From Owenia fusiformis (lineage: Eukaryota; Annelida; Polychaeta; Sabellida; Oweniidae), in assembly GCA_903813345.2 (NCBI GenBank), contig CAIIXF020000002.1, forward strand, positions 3,388,001 to 3,448,000: 60,000 nt of DNA, written 5' to 3'. The translations under genes were made by a program, and so were the position numbers. Shown in pieces: positions 24,030 to 34,028 of the stretch; the first letter of the stretch is position 1; each line of letters opens with the position of its first letter. The notes under the pieces are model-generated. The model searched no databases. It had not been told where the DNA came from and was given only the letters and a program-made list of their open reading frames with translations.

Positions 24030-24636
24030 TAAATCTTAAACTTAAATTTGTCGTTAAACCACGGTTGATCATTTGCCCTGATAGTAATGATTTTGTTTGG
24101 GATATTAGTTTTGTAAATAGTTGTTAATTTCTGGACAAAGTCTATTGTAATTTTATTCATATCAATGCCATTATTAATAATTTGATTCCAGTTTTCATTA
24201 CGTATTGAGTTATTTAAGCTTACAAGATTGGTTTCTTTATATTTCCATAATGTTTTTCTCACTGATTTTTTCTTTTGAACTTTAAGATTAATTTGAGTTA
24301 TAATAGTACTGTGATCAGTCCTTCCAATTGGGTCAGTTATTGTCCAGGAATTAAAACTATCAGGTGATTCTGTAATAATATGATCGATGCATGACTTTGA
24401 ATGCCTTGTAATTCTTGTGGGTTTATTTATTAATTGTACATAATTAGACTCATCAATAGATTCTAAAAGTTTATCACCAGCTAAGTTGCCATCATTGTTA
24501 TCATACCAAATAGAATTTTTAGCATTTAGGTCACCCATGATCAAAAGTTGGAACATTATTATTAATCTTATGAAGCTGTTGCTTAAAAAGAGAAAAGTAT
24601 TCACGGGTTTCGTTAGCATTCATACTTGGAGACCAG
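24008..24636 (-). pseudogene. LINE endonuclease (EEP domain) fragment, frameshifted
   Basis: C-terminal half of an apurinic-type endonuclease domain of a non-LTR retrotransposon, on the minus strand. Recognisable motifs are IMGDLNAKNSIW, SCIDHI and TDHSTI (corresponding to the family's GDxN, DxI and SDH signatures), then DQPWFNDKFK, typical of the linker before reverse transcriptase. A one-base shift near 24540 separates the upstream REYFSLFKQQLHKINNNVP from LLIMGDLN. It is cut upstream by Harbinger copy 1 at 24637 and downstream by the AT-rich repeat. It is plausibly the missing half of the reverse transcriptase at 1843-3336: same strand, complementary parts, and the same boundary repeat. 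Confidence 0.8.
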
Positions 24637-25234
24637 AGGCCTCATTATCATCTGGTCGCAACGCAAAATCGCATGCGAATCGTATCGCAAGACATCGCAA
24701 CGCAACCATTTCCCAAAAATGTTATTATCATTCCATCGCATCGCAAGTCTGACGCAAAGTTATCGATTTTCTGATCGCAACTAAACAAAAAGTTGCGACG
24801 GTGTTTACCCTGTCGCAAATCAAATCGCAAATCTAGTTCATCTTTGAGCGTTATTTTATCTATGTTAATGGATATTTTGTGGTGTTTTATATCGGTCATT
24901 TCACTACCTGTTAAGTATTAATCAATAGTATCGAAGAAATTGTTCAATTTTATTTATTTAATATGATTAAAATATACATTTAATTGAGCCTGTAAATCCT
25001 TAAAAATCACGTTTGTTAAATATTGCGAACGCATCAGATACTGTATACGTCTTAGATTGGTGCCTGCAATATTTCGTGCTCTTTGGAGCATAGGATTTTC
25101 GCCAATTAAATATTTATCTAGCTACTAAAGCTTGTTTGGTGAATCAATCTTGCCACTACTACACTAATGTTCTGAGTATTCCTAGTGTATATGTACCTCA
25201 CCTACATCGTCTGCAAAAGAACAAGAACACCAAG

Positions 25235-25459
25235 ATGTTTCATTTCATTCTGGACCACCACAATCGTATAGGCCGAAGAGTATTTCGAGATAGGTTTAAC
25301 ACACTCGATTCACTAAATGACATCGAGATGCTCCAGAGATACAGAATGCCGAGAGCATTGTTAATAGAGGTTATAAACCTTTTTGAAGACGAACTGACAC
25401 CAAAGAATAGGAACAATCATTTCATCCCGGGGTTTCTAAAAATGTTGATCAATGGTTGA
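25235..25459 (+). pseudogene. HARBI1-like transposase, N-terminal remnant (copy 1)
   Basis: 74 codons matching the conserved N-terminal region of HARBI1-type transposases: RRVFRDRFN, then SLNDIEMLQRYRMPRALL, EVINLFEDELTPK and a HFIPGFLKML block. The DDE catalytic domain that should follow is absent, and the frame stops at TGA after MLING. Full-length relatives are several times longer, so this cannot be a working nuclease. The remnant keeps an open frame in copies 1 and 2, but that may be youth rather than selection. Confidence 0.85.
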
Positions 25460-26165
25460 ACTCCTGTGGTATCTTTGTACAGTATTTGAGGTGCTCGTTT
25501 TTCTGAATGATCTCTACCATGTTCTCAGATATAGATTAAATATTAAAGACATTTTATTTGATCGAGTTTGAATATGAATAGAAACGTTGTTAATTCTACA
25601 TAATAGAATAAATGCATATCACTGCAAATTACTAAGTTGTTAAATTTAATAGTTTAAAAATGAAAAAGCACGGTTTTCTTTTTTACATAGACATGTTCTC
25701 TGTATCTGTTGTTCAAGCATTACTCATCGCATTGAAGTTGACTCGTCGGAAAGAGTTAGATTTTCAATTTGAAATGAGAGTCTCAAAATTGTAGATTTTC
25801 ACATTTTCATCCCGACCCTGATTCAAACATGATTTGCTTTGATCACAATGCAAAAGACGTGTTCTATATTTTGTTCCAAAGGAAAATAAATGCAATACAC
25901 TGGAGACATATTTAAACATATATCGATATGGAACCCACAACTTGCAATTTTCTTGCATGTGTATAAAATGTAAAATATACACCACCAAATAGAAAACTCA
26001 TTAGCTGTTATCGTTTCATTGTCTGTTGAAAAATTATGTTGACGGATTTTAGATAGAAGCATTGTAGAACACATAAAACAACGACCAAAAGTTCATTTTA
26101 TTTCACTTAGTTTCAGTAACATGACAACTTCCCGTTTTAACAGTTATTTATTTTCAGTGATTTGT

Positions 26166-26413
26166 GACTTACAAAACGTTTTTTTAGTCCTCATTTCCAC
26201 ACCAAGTGAACTTATTTTTTCAGCTACCCTTGCCCAGAAACTATCCTGTGACTGTATTGTTATTTGACAGCTAAGTGGTGCCAAAAGAATATTTGCATCC
26301 TTAATTCCTTGCCCTCGACATGTTTCTTCGACTACCGTCTGTTCAATGTAAATCGATTTGCATTTTGGCGCACTTATGTCTTGCACAAGTGTAATGCATG
26401 CGCAACGAATCAA
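26166..26413 (-). pseudogene. Myb/SANT-like Harbinger DNA-binding protein, fragment (copy 1)
   Basis: Contains DANILLAPLSCQI and WARVAEKISSLGVEMRTKK, the second half of a Myb/SANT-like domain such as accompanies Harbinger transposases. The first half (RNWTNDEQELLVSL in copy 2) has been removed by a ~42-bp deletion shared with copy 3. The protein would normally bind subterminal DNA and recruit the transposase. Confidence 0.7.
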
Positions 26414-27272
26414 ATCATATCAATTATTGGATTTCTATCAATTTCAATCAATCAATGTCAAAAACTAGCGCCAGTGTCCTTTTAAATTTCGCACCAAAAT
26501 ACACTCTAGACTTGCGATCGCAACTTAACTTTTAATTGTTTTGCGATTGCTTTGCGTCTGCGATTGCGCTCAATTGATAATATCACGCATCGCATGTGCT
26601 ACGAATTGCGATCGCAATCGCATCGCAGACGCAACGCAACTATTTGCGACCAGATGATAATGAGGCCTCTGAGGCCTCATTATCATCTGGTCGCAACGCA
26701 AAATCGCATGCGAATCGCATCGCAAGACATCGCAACGCAACTATTTCCCAAAAATGTTATTATCATTCCATCGCATCGCAAGTCTGACGCAAAGTTATCG
26801 ATTTTCTGATCGCAATTAAACAAAAAGTGGCGACGACGTTTACCCTGTCGCAAATCAAATCGCAAATCTAGTTCATCTTTGAGCGTTATTTTATCTATGT
26901 TAATGGATATTTTGTGGTGTTTTATATCGGTCATTTCACTACCTGTTAAGTATTAATCAATAGTATCGAAGAAATTGTTCAATTTTATTTATTTAATATG
27001 ATTAAAATATACATTTCATTGAGCCTGTAAATCCTTAAAAATCACGTTTGTTTCTAAATATTGCGAACGCATCACATACTGTATACGTCTTAGATTGGTG
27101 CCTGCAATATTTCGTGCTCTTTGGAGCATAGGATTTTCGCCAATTAAATATTTATCTAGCTAATAAAGCTTGTTTGGTGAATTAATCTTGCCACTACTAC
27201 ACTAATGTTCTGAGTATTCCTAGTGTATATGTACCTCACCTACATCGTCTGCAAAAGTACAAGAACACCAAG

Positions 27273-27497
27273 ATGTTTCATTTCATTCTGGATCACCACA
27301 ATCGTATTGGCCGAAGAGTATTTCGAGATAGGTTTAACCCACTCGATTCACTAAATGACATCGAGATGCTCCAGAGATACAGAATGCCGAGAGCATTGTT
27401 AATAGAGGTTATAAACCTTTTTGAAGACGAACTGACACCAAAGAATAGGAACAATCATTTCATCCCAGGGTTTCTAAAAATGTTGATCAATGGTTGA
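27273..27497 (+). pseudogene. HARBI1-like transposase, N-terminal remnant (copy 2)
   Basis: Same 74-codon N-terminal remnant as copy 1, with NPLDSLND in place of NTLDSLND. It stops at the same TGA, and the catalytic domain is missing. Confidence 0.85.
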
Positions 27498-27501
27498 ACT
27501 C

Positions 27502-28266
27502 CTAGACTATATCCTCTAGTCTGAATTTTTTTTTGAAATTTGGGATGAAAATATTCAGACTATAGCCCATATATGTTAAAATTTGGGTTTGAAAAATATT
27601 TGTTTACATAGGAAGTGCCATTCAAAATGGCCGACTGGGTAAATAATTTGCATACTTGTTACTTCCCCTAGCTTTATTTCCATTTGACAATATGCTGTGT
27701 TACTTTTCATAGCATTTAATTTACCCTGCGTACAGAGTCTAGTTAAACTACACTCTGCCTAGTAGAGACCATATTACAGTTTAGTAGACCCGCCCCCACG
27801 ACGGGTACCGGTGACAGTTTGGGTAAATCACTTTTGACCTACACACCAACCTTCCACCAATCAGCGAGCTTGTAGAAACATACGTTAAATGTGTTCTAAT
27901 TAAATATGCGCATGTCATTGGTCAATTCCGGGCTCAACGATGACGTCAGAAGGAATAACCATATAAAGAACGTCGGTCAAATTTGGCCGACGAACACTGA
28001 TTGGCGCGGTGAGTTCACAGGTTTATTTTAGTTTGAAAGAGTGAAGACGAAGCTCTTTTTTAAGAAGTGAAGTCAAACGAATGCAAAGGGTACATTTAAT
28101 TGTACCTTACTACTTAATTGAATTGTTATAATGCTTATTTTTGGGAAGGGAAGTTTCCTAAAATTGATAATTGTGTGCCTGAAATTTCCTGTTTTTTCCC
28201 ACAGGAGGGACATAATGATCAATAGACTGAATTCTCAGGAAATTCAGTCTATTGGATATAGACTAG
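27502..28266. mobile_element. 765-bp miniature element with 8-bp target duplication
   Basis: Flanked by TTGAACTC at 27494-27501 and 28267-28274; copies 1, 3 and 4 have a single TTGAACTC there, a clean empty site. Terminal inverted repeats begin CTAGACTATATCC and end GGATATAGACTAG and continue imperfectly for about 28 bp. The 8-bp duplication fits the hAT or P superfamilies, though the termini are not a classical match. It carries no transposase. A reversed fragment lies near 23400. Confidence 0.85.
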
Positions 28267-28444
28267 TTGAACTCATGTGGTATCTTTGTACAGTATTTGA
28301 GGTGCTCGTTTTTCTGAATGATCTCTACCATGTTCCCAGATATAGATTAAATATAAACGACCAAAAGTTCATTTTATTTCAGTTAGTTTCAGTAACATGA
28401 CAAATTCCCGTTTTAACAGTTATTTATTTTCAGTGATGTGTGAC

Positions 28445-28639
28445 TTACATAACGTTTTTTCTAGTCCTCATTTCCACACCAAGTGAACTTATTTTTTCAG
28501 CTACCCTTGCCCAGCAACTATCCTGTGACTGTATTGTTATTTGACAGCTTAGTGGTGCCAAAAGAATATTTGCATCCTTCTCAATGAGAGATACTAATAA
28601 TTCTTGTTCATCATTTGTCCAATTCCTTGCCCTCGACAT
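28445..28639 (-). CDS. Myb/SANT-like Harbinger DNA-binding protein, N-terminal part (copy 2)
   Basis: 64 residues beginning MSRARNWTNDEQELLVSLIE and continuing to WARVAEKISSLGVEMRTRKNV. Helices one and two with the Trp spacing (W7, then W43) look like the Myb/SANT-like domain of Harbinger accessory proteins. It is the longest version in the array. It is shorter than functional relatives, which continue after the domain, so it is probably a truncated remnant with a still-open frame. A nuclear DNA-binding role for the TCGCA-rich ends is inferred from the family. Confidence 0.65.
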   Translation of the reverse strand: MSRARNWTNDEQELLVSLIEKDANILLAPLSCQITIQSQDSCWARVAEKISSLGVEMRTRKNVM

Positions 28640-28694
28640 GTTTCTTCGACTACCGTCTGTTCAATGTAAATCGATTTGCATTTTGGCGCACTTA

Positions 28695-29575
28695 CACTCC
28701 CCTCCATAAGTTTGGCAACCTTTTTCCCCCATTGAACTACTATACGTGTTAAAGCCTCTTTACGTTTGAATTTTTATTTACTTAACCGGCGATGAAATAA
28801 CTTATTATATTAATGGAAACGTAACTTGACTTTATTTCCAATACCTCCAAATTTTCTCAATTTTTTTCCACAATCACAATAGGTCGAAAAGTTATGATAA
28901 ATTTTATGAATTTTTGAAAATCGTCATTCCCATGTAATCCAATGGGAAATTAAGGGTTCGGGGCAAATCAGAAATCAGGATATCTTTTCAGTAAAAGATT
29001 CAGCAAAAAATATTTTTATATAGAAAATTGAATTCTCTAACTTTTTTGAACACTAAGTGTTTAGTTTATTTGATGAATATTAAAGTTACAGCGCTTCAAA
29101 GTCATAGTTGAAAATAATTTTTCGCCTCCTGTGTTATTTCAATGGGAGAGGTTTTTTGAAAAACAATTTTGACTTTAAAGCCCTATAACTTTGTTGAACC
29201 TGAAGAAACATTTAAATTTTTTGTTAAATAAAGCTAGCAAATTCAATTGCCTGCCTAACTCGTATTTTTTGCAAGGACTCGGATGGATGGATATTCTGTC
29301 ATATGACTTGCGGCAAACCTACCATTTCCCATTGGTTAACATGGGAATGTCGATTTTCAAAAATTCATCAAATTTATCATCAATTTTTGGACCTATTGTA
29401 ATTGAGGAAAAAAATTGAGAAAATTTGGAGGTATTGGAATTAAAGTCAAATTACGTTTCCATCAATAGTAAAGGAATTTTCATCGCAGGTTAAGTAAATA
29501 AAAATTCAAAGGTAAAGAGGCTTTAACACGTAGTTCAATGGGGGAAAAAGGTTGCCAAACTTATGGAGGGGAGTG
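28695..29575. mobile_element. 881-bp long-inverted-repeat element with TA target duplication
   Basis: Bounded by TA at 28693-28694 and 29576-29577; other Harbinger copies have a single TA at this point. Termini are CACTCCCCTCCATAAGTTTG and its complement. Inverted similarity extends about 250 bp inward on each side, including CATTCCCATG / CATGGGAATG. TA duplication plus this terminus suggests a non-autonomous Tc1/mariner element. A 75-codon frame inside (29191-29418) is not supported. Confidence 0.85.
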
Positions 29576-30470
29576 TATGTCTTGCACAAGTGTAATGCAT
29601 GCGCAACGAATCAAATCATATCAATTATTGGATTTCTATCAATTTCAATCAATCAATGTCAAAAACTAGCGCCAGTGTCCTTTTAAATTTCGCGCCAAAA
29701 TACACTCTAGATTTGCGATCGCAACTTACGTTTTAATTGTTTTGCGATTGCTTTGCGTCTGCGATTGCGCTCAATTGATAATATCACGCATCGCATGCGC
29801 TACGAATTGCGATCGCAATCGCATCGCAGACGCAACGCAACTATTTGCGACCAGATGATAATGAGGCCTCTGAGGCCTCATTATCATCTGGTCGCAACGC
29901 AAAATCGCATGCGAATCGTATCGCAAGACATCGCAACGCAACTATTTCCCAAAAATGTTATTATCATTCCATCGCATCGCAAGTCTGACGCAAAGTTATC
30001 GATTTTCTGATCGCAACTAAACAAAAAGTTGCGACGGCGTTTACCCTGTCGCAAATCAAATCGCAAATCTAGTTCATCTTTGAGCGTTATTTTATCTATG
30101 TTAATGGATATTTTGTGGTGTTTTATATCGGTCATTTCACTACCTGTTAAGTATTAATCAATAGTATCGAAGAAATTGTTCAATTTTATTTATTTAATAT
30201 GATTAAAATATACATTTAATTGAGCCTTTAAATCCTTAAAAATCACGTTTGTTAAATATTGCGAACGCATCAGATACTGTATACGTCTTAGATTGGTGCC
30301 TGCAATATTTCGTGCTCTTTGGAGCATAGGATTTTCGCCAATTAAATATTTATCTAGCTAATAAAGCTTGTTTGGTGAATCAATCTTGCCACTACTACAC
30401 TAATGTTCTGAGTATTCCCAGTGTATATGTACCTCACCTACATCGTCTGCAAAAGAACAAGAACACCAAG

Positions 30471-30695
30471 ATGTTTCATTTCATTCTGGATCACCACAAT
30501 CGTATAGGCCGAAGAGTATTTCGAGATAGGTTTAACCCACTCGATTGACTAAATGACATCGAGATACTCCAGAGATAAAGAATGCCGAGAGCATTGTTAA
30601 TAGAGGTTATAAACCTTTTTGAAGACGAACTGACACCAAAGAATAGGAACAATCATTTCATCCCGGGTTTTCAAAAAATGTTGATCAATGGTTGA
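30471..30695 (+). pseudogene. HARBI1-like transposase remnant with two nonsense codons (copy 3)
   Basis: The same N-terminal remnant, but the codons corresponding to DSLND and RYRMP are now TGA and TAA. It is clearly non-functional and more decayed than in copies 1 and 2. Confidence 0.85.
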
Positions 30696-31404
30696 ACTCC
30701 TGTGGTATCTTTGTACAGTATTTGAGGTGCTCGTTTTTCTGAATGATCTCTACCATGTTCCCAGATATAGATAAAATATTAAAGACATTTTATTTGATCG
30801 AGTTTGAATATGAATAGAAACGTTGTTAATTCTACATAATAGAATAAATGCATATCACTGCAAATTACTAAGTTGTTAAATTTAATAGTTTAAAAATGAA
30901 AAAGCACGATTTTCTTTTTTACATAGACATGTTCTCTGTATCTGTTGTTCAAGCATTACCCATCGCATTGAAGTTGACTCGTCGGAAAGAGTTAGATTTT
31001 CAATTTGAAATGAGAGTCTCAAAATTGTAGATTTTCACATTTTCATCCCGACCCTGATTCAAACATGATTTGCTTTGATCACAATGCAAAAGACGTGTTT
31101 CATATTTTGTTCCAAAGGAAAATAAATGCAATACACTGGAGACATATTTAAACATATATCGATATGGAACCCACAACTTGCAATTTTCTTGCATGTGTAT
31201 AAAATGTAAAATATACACGACCAAATAGAAAACTCATTAGCTGTTATCGTTTCATTGTCTGTTGAAAAATTATGTTGAAGGATTTTAGATAGAAGCATTG
31301 TAGAACACATAAAACAACGACCAAAAGTTCATTTTATTTCACTTAGTTTCAGTAACATGACAACTTCCCGTTTTAACAGTTATTTATTTTCAGTGATGTG
31401 TGAC

Positions 31405-31650
31405 TTACAAAACGTTTTTTTTAGTCCTCATTTCCACACCAAGTGAACTTATTTTTTCAGCTACCCTTGCCATGCAACTATCCTGTGACTGTATTGTTAT
31501 TTGACAGTTAAGTGGTGCCAAAAGAATATTTGCATCCTTAATTCCTTGCCCTCGACATGTTTCTTTGACTACCGTCTGTTCAATGTAAATCGATTTGCAT
31601 TTTGGCGCACTTATGTCTTGCACAAGTGTAATACATGCGCAACGAATCAA
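31405..31650 (-). pseudogene. Myb/SANT-like Harbinger fragment (copy 3)
   Basis: Contains DANILLAPLNCQI and ARVAEKISSLGVEMRTKK; lacks the first helix because of the deletion shared with copy 1. Confidence 0.7.
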
Positions 31651-31915
31651 ATCATATCAATTATTGGATTTCTATCAATTTCAATCAATCAATGTCAAAA
31701 ACTAGCAGCAGTGTCCTTTTAAATTTCGCGCCAAAATACACTCTAGACTTGCGATCGCAACTTAACTTTTAATTGTTTTGCGATTGCTTTGCGTCTGCGA
31801 TTGCGCTCAATTGATAATATCACGCATCGCATGCGCTACGAATTGCGATCGCAATCGCATCGCAGACGCAACGCAACTATTTGCGACCAGATGATAATGA
31901 GGCCTCTGAGGCCTC

Positions 31916-32008
31916 TTAAATCCTTTCTTCCTATAATAACTATTAACACCAGTGTTTGGGTCTAAGAGATCATAACTTTATTTCTTTAAACACACACATA
32001 TTAACAAA
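31916..32008 (-). repeat. Split direct repeat B2
   Basis: About 93 bp starting TTAAATCCTTTCTTCC (plus strand), nearly identical to 32275-32366 (B1). Confidence 0.9.
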
Positions 32009-32223
32009 CTCACAACACATGACATTATGTCAACACAGTATGATCCCTATTTATAAAGCAGAAAACATCAATTAACTTGTGGAACTACTGATGCAACTAC
32101 ACATTTATGTATAATATGACAAAAGGGTGGGAGGGGGGGGGCCTGAATTTTTTACTTCCTGTACAAAAGTTGCTACTGGTTAGGAATATTCATATTGTGT
32201 TTTAGCACAATCAGGCACCTGGT

Positions 32224-32366
32224 ACAACCCACCCATCCATCCATATTTAATCTCAATTCTTCACAGAATATCATTTAAATCCTTTCTTCCTATAATAACT
32301 ATTAACACCAGTGTTTGGGTCTAAGAGATCATAACTTTATTTCTTTAAACACACACATATTAACAA
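32224..32366 (-). repeat. Split direct repeats A2 (32224-32274) and B1 (32275-32366)
   Basis: A2 (CAACCCACCCATCCATCCAT onward) matches A1 at 35509-35558 and runs without a gap into B1, recreating the junction of the element's two termini. Confidence 0.9.
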
Positions 32367-32472
32367 ATAAAACTCCAACTACCCAAACACTGAAAAAAAA
32401 GAAAAGAAAGGAAGAAAGTGGTAGATGTAAATTAAGTATTAGGATGCCGAACTTATACCCTACGATGTCAAT

Positions 32473-33465
32473 TTAGAAAACAGACAGTTTTGCTTTAGCA
32501 CTGAATTGCTTACAATATTTCTGTTGAACATTAGATGGTATTTCATCAAGGTAACCTAAATAAGCCATACTCTTCCAATCCCCCATACCTTTAATTATTT
32601 CTCCAGGTATTCCACATGACATTGCAAAAACAGCGGAGCCCCTCCGAAAGCTATGAGTTCCAAACTTAGAACTGTCTTTACCAAAGCTCTTAAGAGAACT
32701 CTTGAATTTCTTTGCAAAACACTGACCTGTGAAAGGCTTACCTGATTGGGGGTTTACAAATAATGGATCTGACATGCATTTACCTGGTGTTTTTGCCATT
32801 GCAATTGACAATGCACTAACAGGACATAATTTATGAGGATACGTGTTTACCAAATGCACTACTCTTGACTTCTCTTTGTATTGATTATTCTTGGCCCATT
32901 TTACTGACAATTGTATGTTACCTTGATTGTCAATTTTAACTGAGTTCCTACAAAATTGTTTTTCATTGTTAAACCCACCTACAGTATCAGGCATCAAATT
33001 TGATTTTCTGAACATTCCATAAAACAACACGAGGCAAATAGCCCAAAAAACACAATCAAAGGTATCACATAGATCTAATGTATCTTTCATTTGTGACAAT
33101 AAAGTGGGGGTAACTGGTTCTTTTTTATGAACTTCAGCACCAAGTTGCCTTTTTATCCCCATCAATGTTGATTTAACTAGCCAACTATCTTTATAAGGGT
33201 GCTGAAATCCACATTCCAAGTGAATAAGTCTCACAATATTGAGATATTGTGGTATGCTTGTGTATTTCAAACGTCTTGCTAAATAAGCAGCATATTCAGC
33301 AACAGTCTCTTCTGTTACTGGGACAGGTTGTAATCCAAGTTCATTACAGAAACGCAAATACGAATTACGTTGAGAAGAGTATGTTTTCTTTGTATTGTCA
33401 GAGAAAGCTTGTAGTCTATACTTTGCTACCTCTTGCTGTAATTCTTCTTTGAGAGCCAGTGACAT
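32473..33465 (-). CDS. Tyrosine recombinase (integrase) of Ngaro/DIRS-type element
   Basis: 330 residues. This enzyme class integrates the element's DNA through a covalent 3'-phosphotyrosine intermediate instead of a DDE reaction. The N-terminal SAM-like core-binding region (residues ~10-110, with NTKKTYSSQRNSYLRFC and YLNIVRLIH) is followed by the catalytic domain. Visible catalytic residues are Arg in FYGMFRKSN (~152), His and Arg in HSFRRG (~270-275), Trp in GMGDWKS, and the nucleophile Tyr in YLGYLDEIP (~302-305). The frame is intact and its length is normal. It overlaps the end of the RNase H frame by about 40 bp, which is usual in these elements. It would act in the nucleus on circular element DNA. 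Confidence 0.9.
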   Translation of the reverse strand: MSLALKEELQQEVAKYRLQAFSDNTKKTYSSQRNSYLRFCNELGLQPVPVTEETVAEYAAYLARRLKYTSIPQYLNIVRLIHLECGFQHPYKDSWLVKSTLMGIKRQLGAEVHKKEPVTPTLLSQMKDTLDLCDTFDCVFWAICLVLFYGMFRKSNLMPDTVGGFNNEKQFCRNSVKIDNQGNIQLSVKWAKNNQYKEKSRVVHLVNTYPHKLCPVSALSIAMAKTPGKCMSDPLFVNPQSGKPFTGQCFAKKFKSSLKSFGKDSSKFGTHSFRRGSAVFAMSCGIPGEIIKGMGDWKSMAYLGYLDEIPSNVQQKYCKQFSAKAKLSVF

Positions 33466-34028
33466 ACCTGTGGTAATAAAGACAATACAGTTTTCACTGA
33501 CATATGTTTATGCAACACATGAAACAATACATAGTTGCCATGGAACCAATTAGACAGCAAACTGCTTAGATGAGATAATTGGCCATATGTATGGAGTCTT
33601 GAAATCGTATCAGCCATAATATTCACTTTAGTTCCAATAGATTTCACAGAGAATGTAAAATTATTCCTGGCACTTGCCCAAAATGTATTTCTAAGCAGTT
33701 GCATTATATAATCATTATGATTACACCTCCCTTTATTGACAATGCCCCTGGCCACTGAACTGTCAGAGTAGATATTGACATGGCAATCTTTCCATAATGT
33801 GCCCCATCGATTCACTGCTGCACATATAGCTATAATTTCCTTGTAATTTATATGTAGATGTTTAGCACTTTTCCAATCTAATTCAAAACATATATATTCC
33901 CAATCGCCTTGAGAAAATATCCCAGCACCATCACTGCTGGCATCCACAAATACACTGATTACTTCCTTTGTATTTATAATACACTGTACCATCGCATATA
34001 TCCAACATGGCACACCACCACTGGACAT
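33426..34028 (-). CDS. RNase H domain of Ngaro/DIRS-type element
   Basis: 200 residues. The domain degrades the RNA strand during element cDNA synthesis. Seen are VDASSDGAGIF (first Asp), YKEIIAICAAVNRWG (Glu), YSDSSVARGIV (second Asp) and MADTISRL (last Asp). It is normally continuous with the upstream reverse transcriptase. Here it lies in a different frame, with the two frames overlapping at 33931-34028, so either a one-base mutation or programmed frameshifting separates them. The first Met shown is unlikely to be a true start. Confidence 0.8.
   Translation of the reverse strand: MSSGGVPCWIYAMVQCIINTKEVISVFVDASSDGAGIFSQGDWEYICFELDWKSAKHLHINYKEIIAICAAVNRWGTLWKDCHVNIYSDSSVARGIVNKGRCNHNDYIMQLLRNTFWASARNNFTFSVKSIGTKVNIMADTISRLHTYGQLSHLSSLLSNWFHGNYVLFHVLHKHMSVKTVLSLLPQVCHWLSKKNYSKR

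Larger units (their letters stand above)
24637..26668 (+). mobile_element. PIF/Harbinger element, copy 1 (subtype alpha), non-autonomous
   Basis: Terminal inverted repeats start AGGCCTCATTATCATCTGG and end in the complement. The flank is CAG on the left and CTG on the right, fitting the 3-bp CWG target duplications reported for some animal Harbinger elements. Subterminal zones are packed with TCGCA/TGCGA words. Inside are the start of a HARBI1-like transposase (plus strand) and a Myb/SANT-like fragment (minus strand), in the two-gene layout of Harbinger elements, but most of the transposase is deleted. It is inserted in the LINE endonuclease. Confidence 0.85.
26672..29869 (+). mobile_element. 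PIF/Harbinger element, copy 2 (subtype beta), carrying two nested elements
   Basis: Same termini as copy 1, joined to it and to copy 3 by a single CTG. It has lost about 540 bp present in the other copies (compare 25550-26085). It carries a 765-bp insertion at 27502-28266 and an 881-bp insertion at 28695-29575. Without these insertions it would be about 1.55 kb. Confidence 0.85.
29873..31905 (+). mobile_element. PIF/Harbinger element, copy 3 (subtype alpha)
   Basis: 2033 bp, almost the length of copy 1 (2032), and sharing copy-1-specific variants: the same deletion in the Myb region and GTGAATCAATC before the transposase. Joined to copies 2 and 4 by single CTG trinucleotides. Confidence 0.85.

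Noticed and set aside
24648-24899. 83-codon minus-strand frame conserved in all Harbinger copies (24648, 26683, 29884)
   Set aside because: Conservation reflects the identical terminal repeats; the peptide is the translation of TCGCA-rich subterminal words.
25764-26074. Minus-strand frames of 74-83 codons repeated in Harbinger copies 1, 3 and 4
   Set aside because: No domain, two overlapping frames, and absent from copy 2; internal element sequence rather than a gene.
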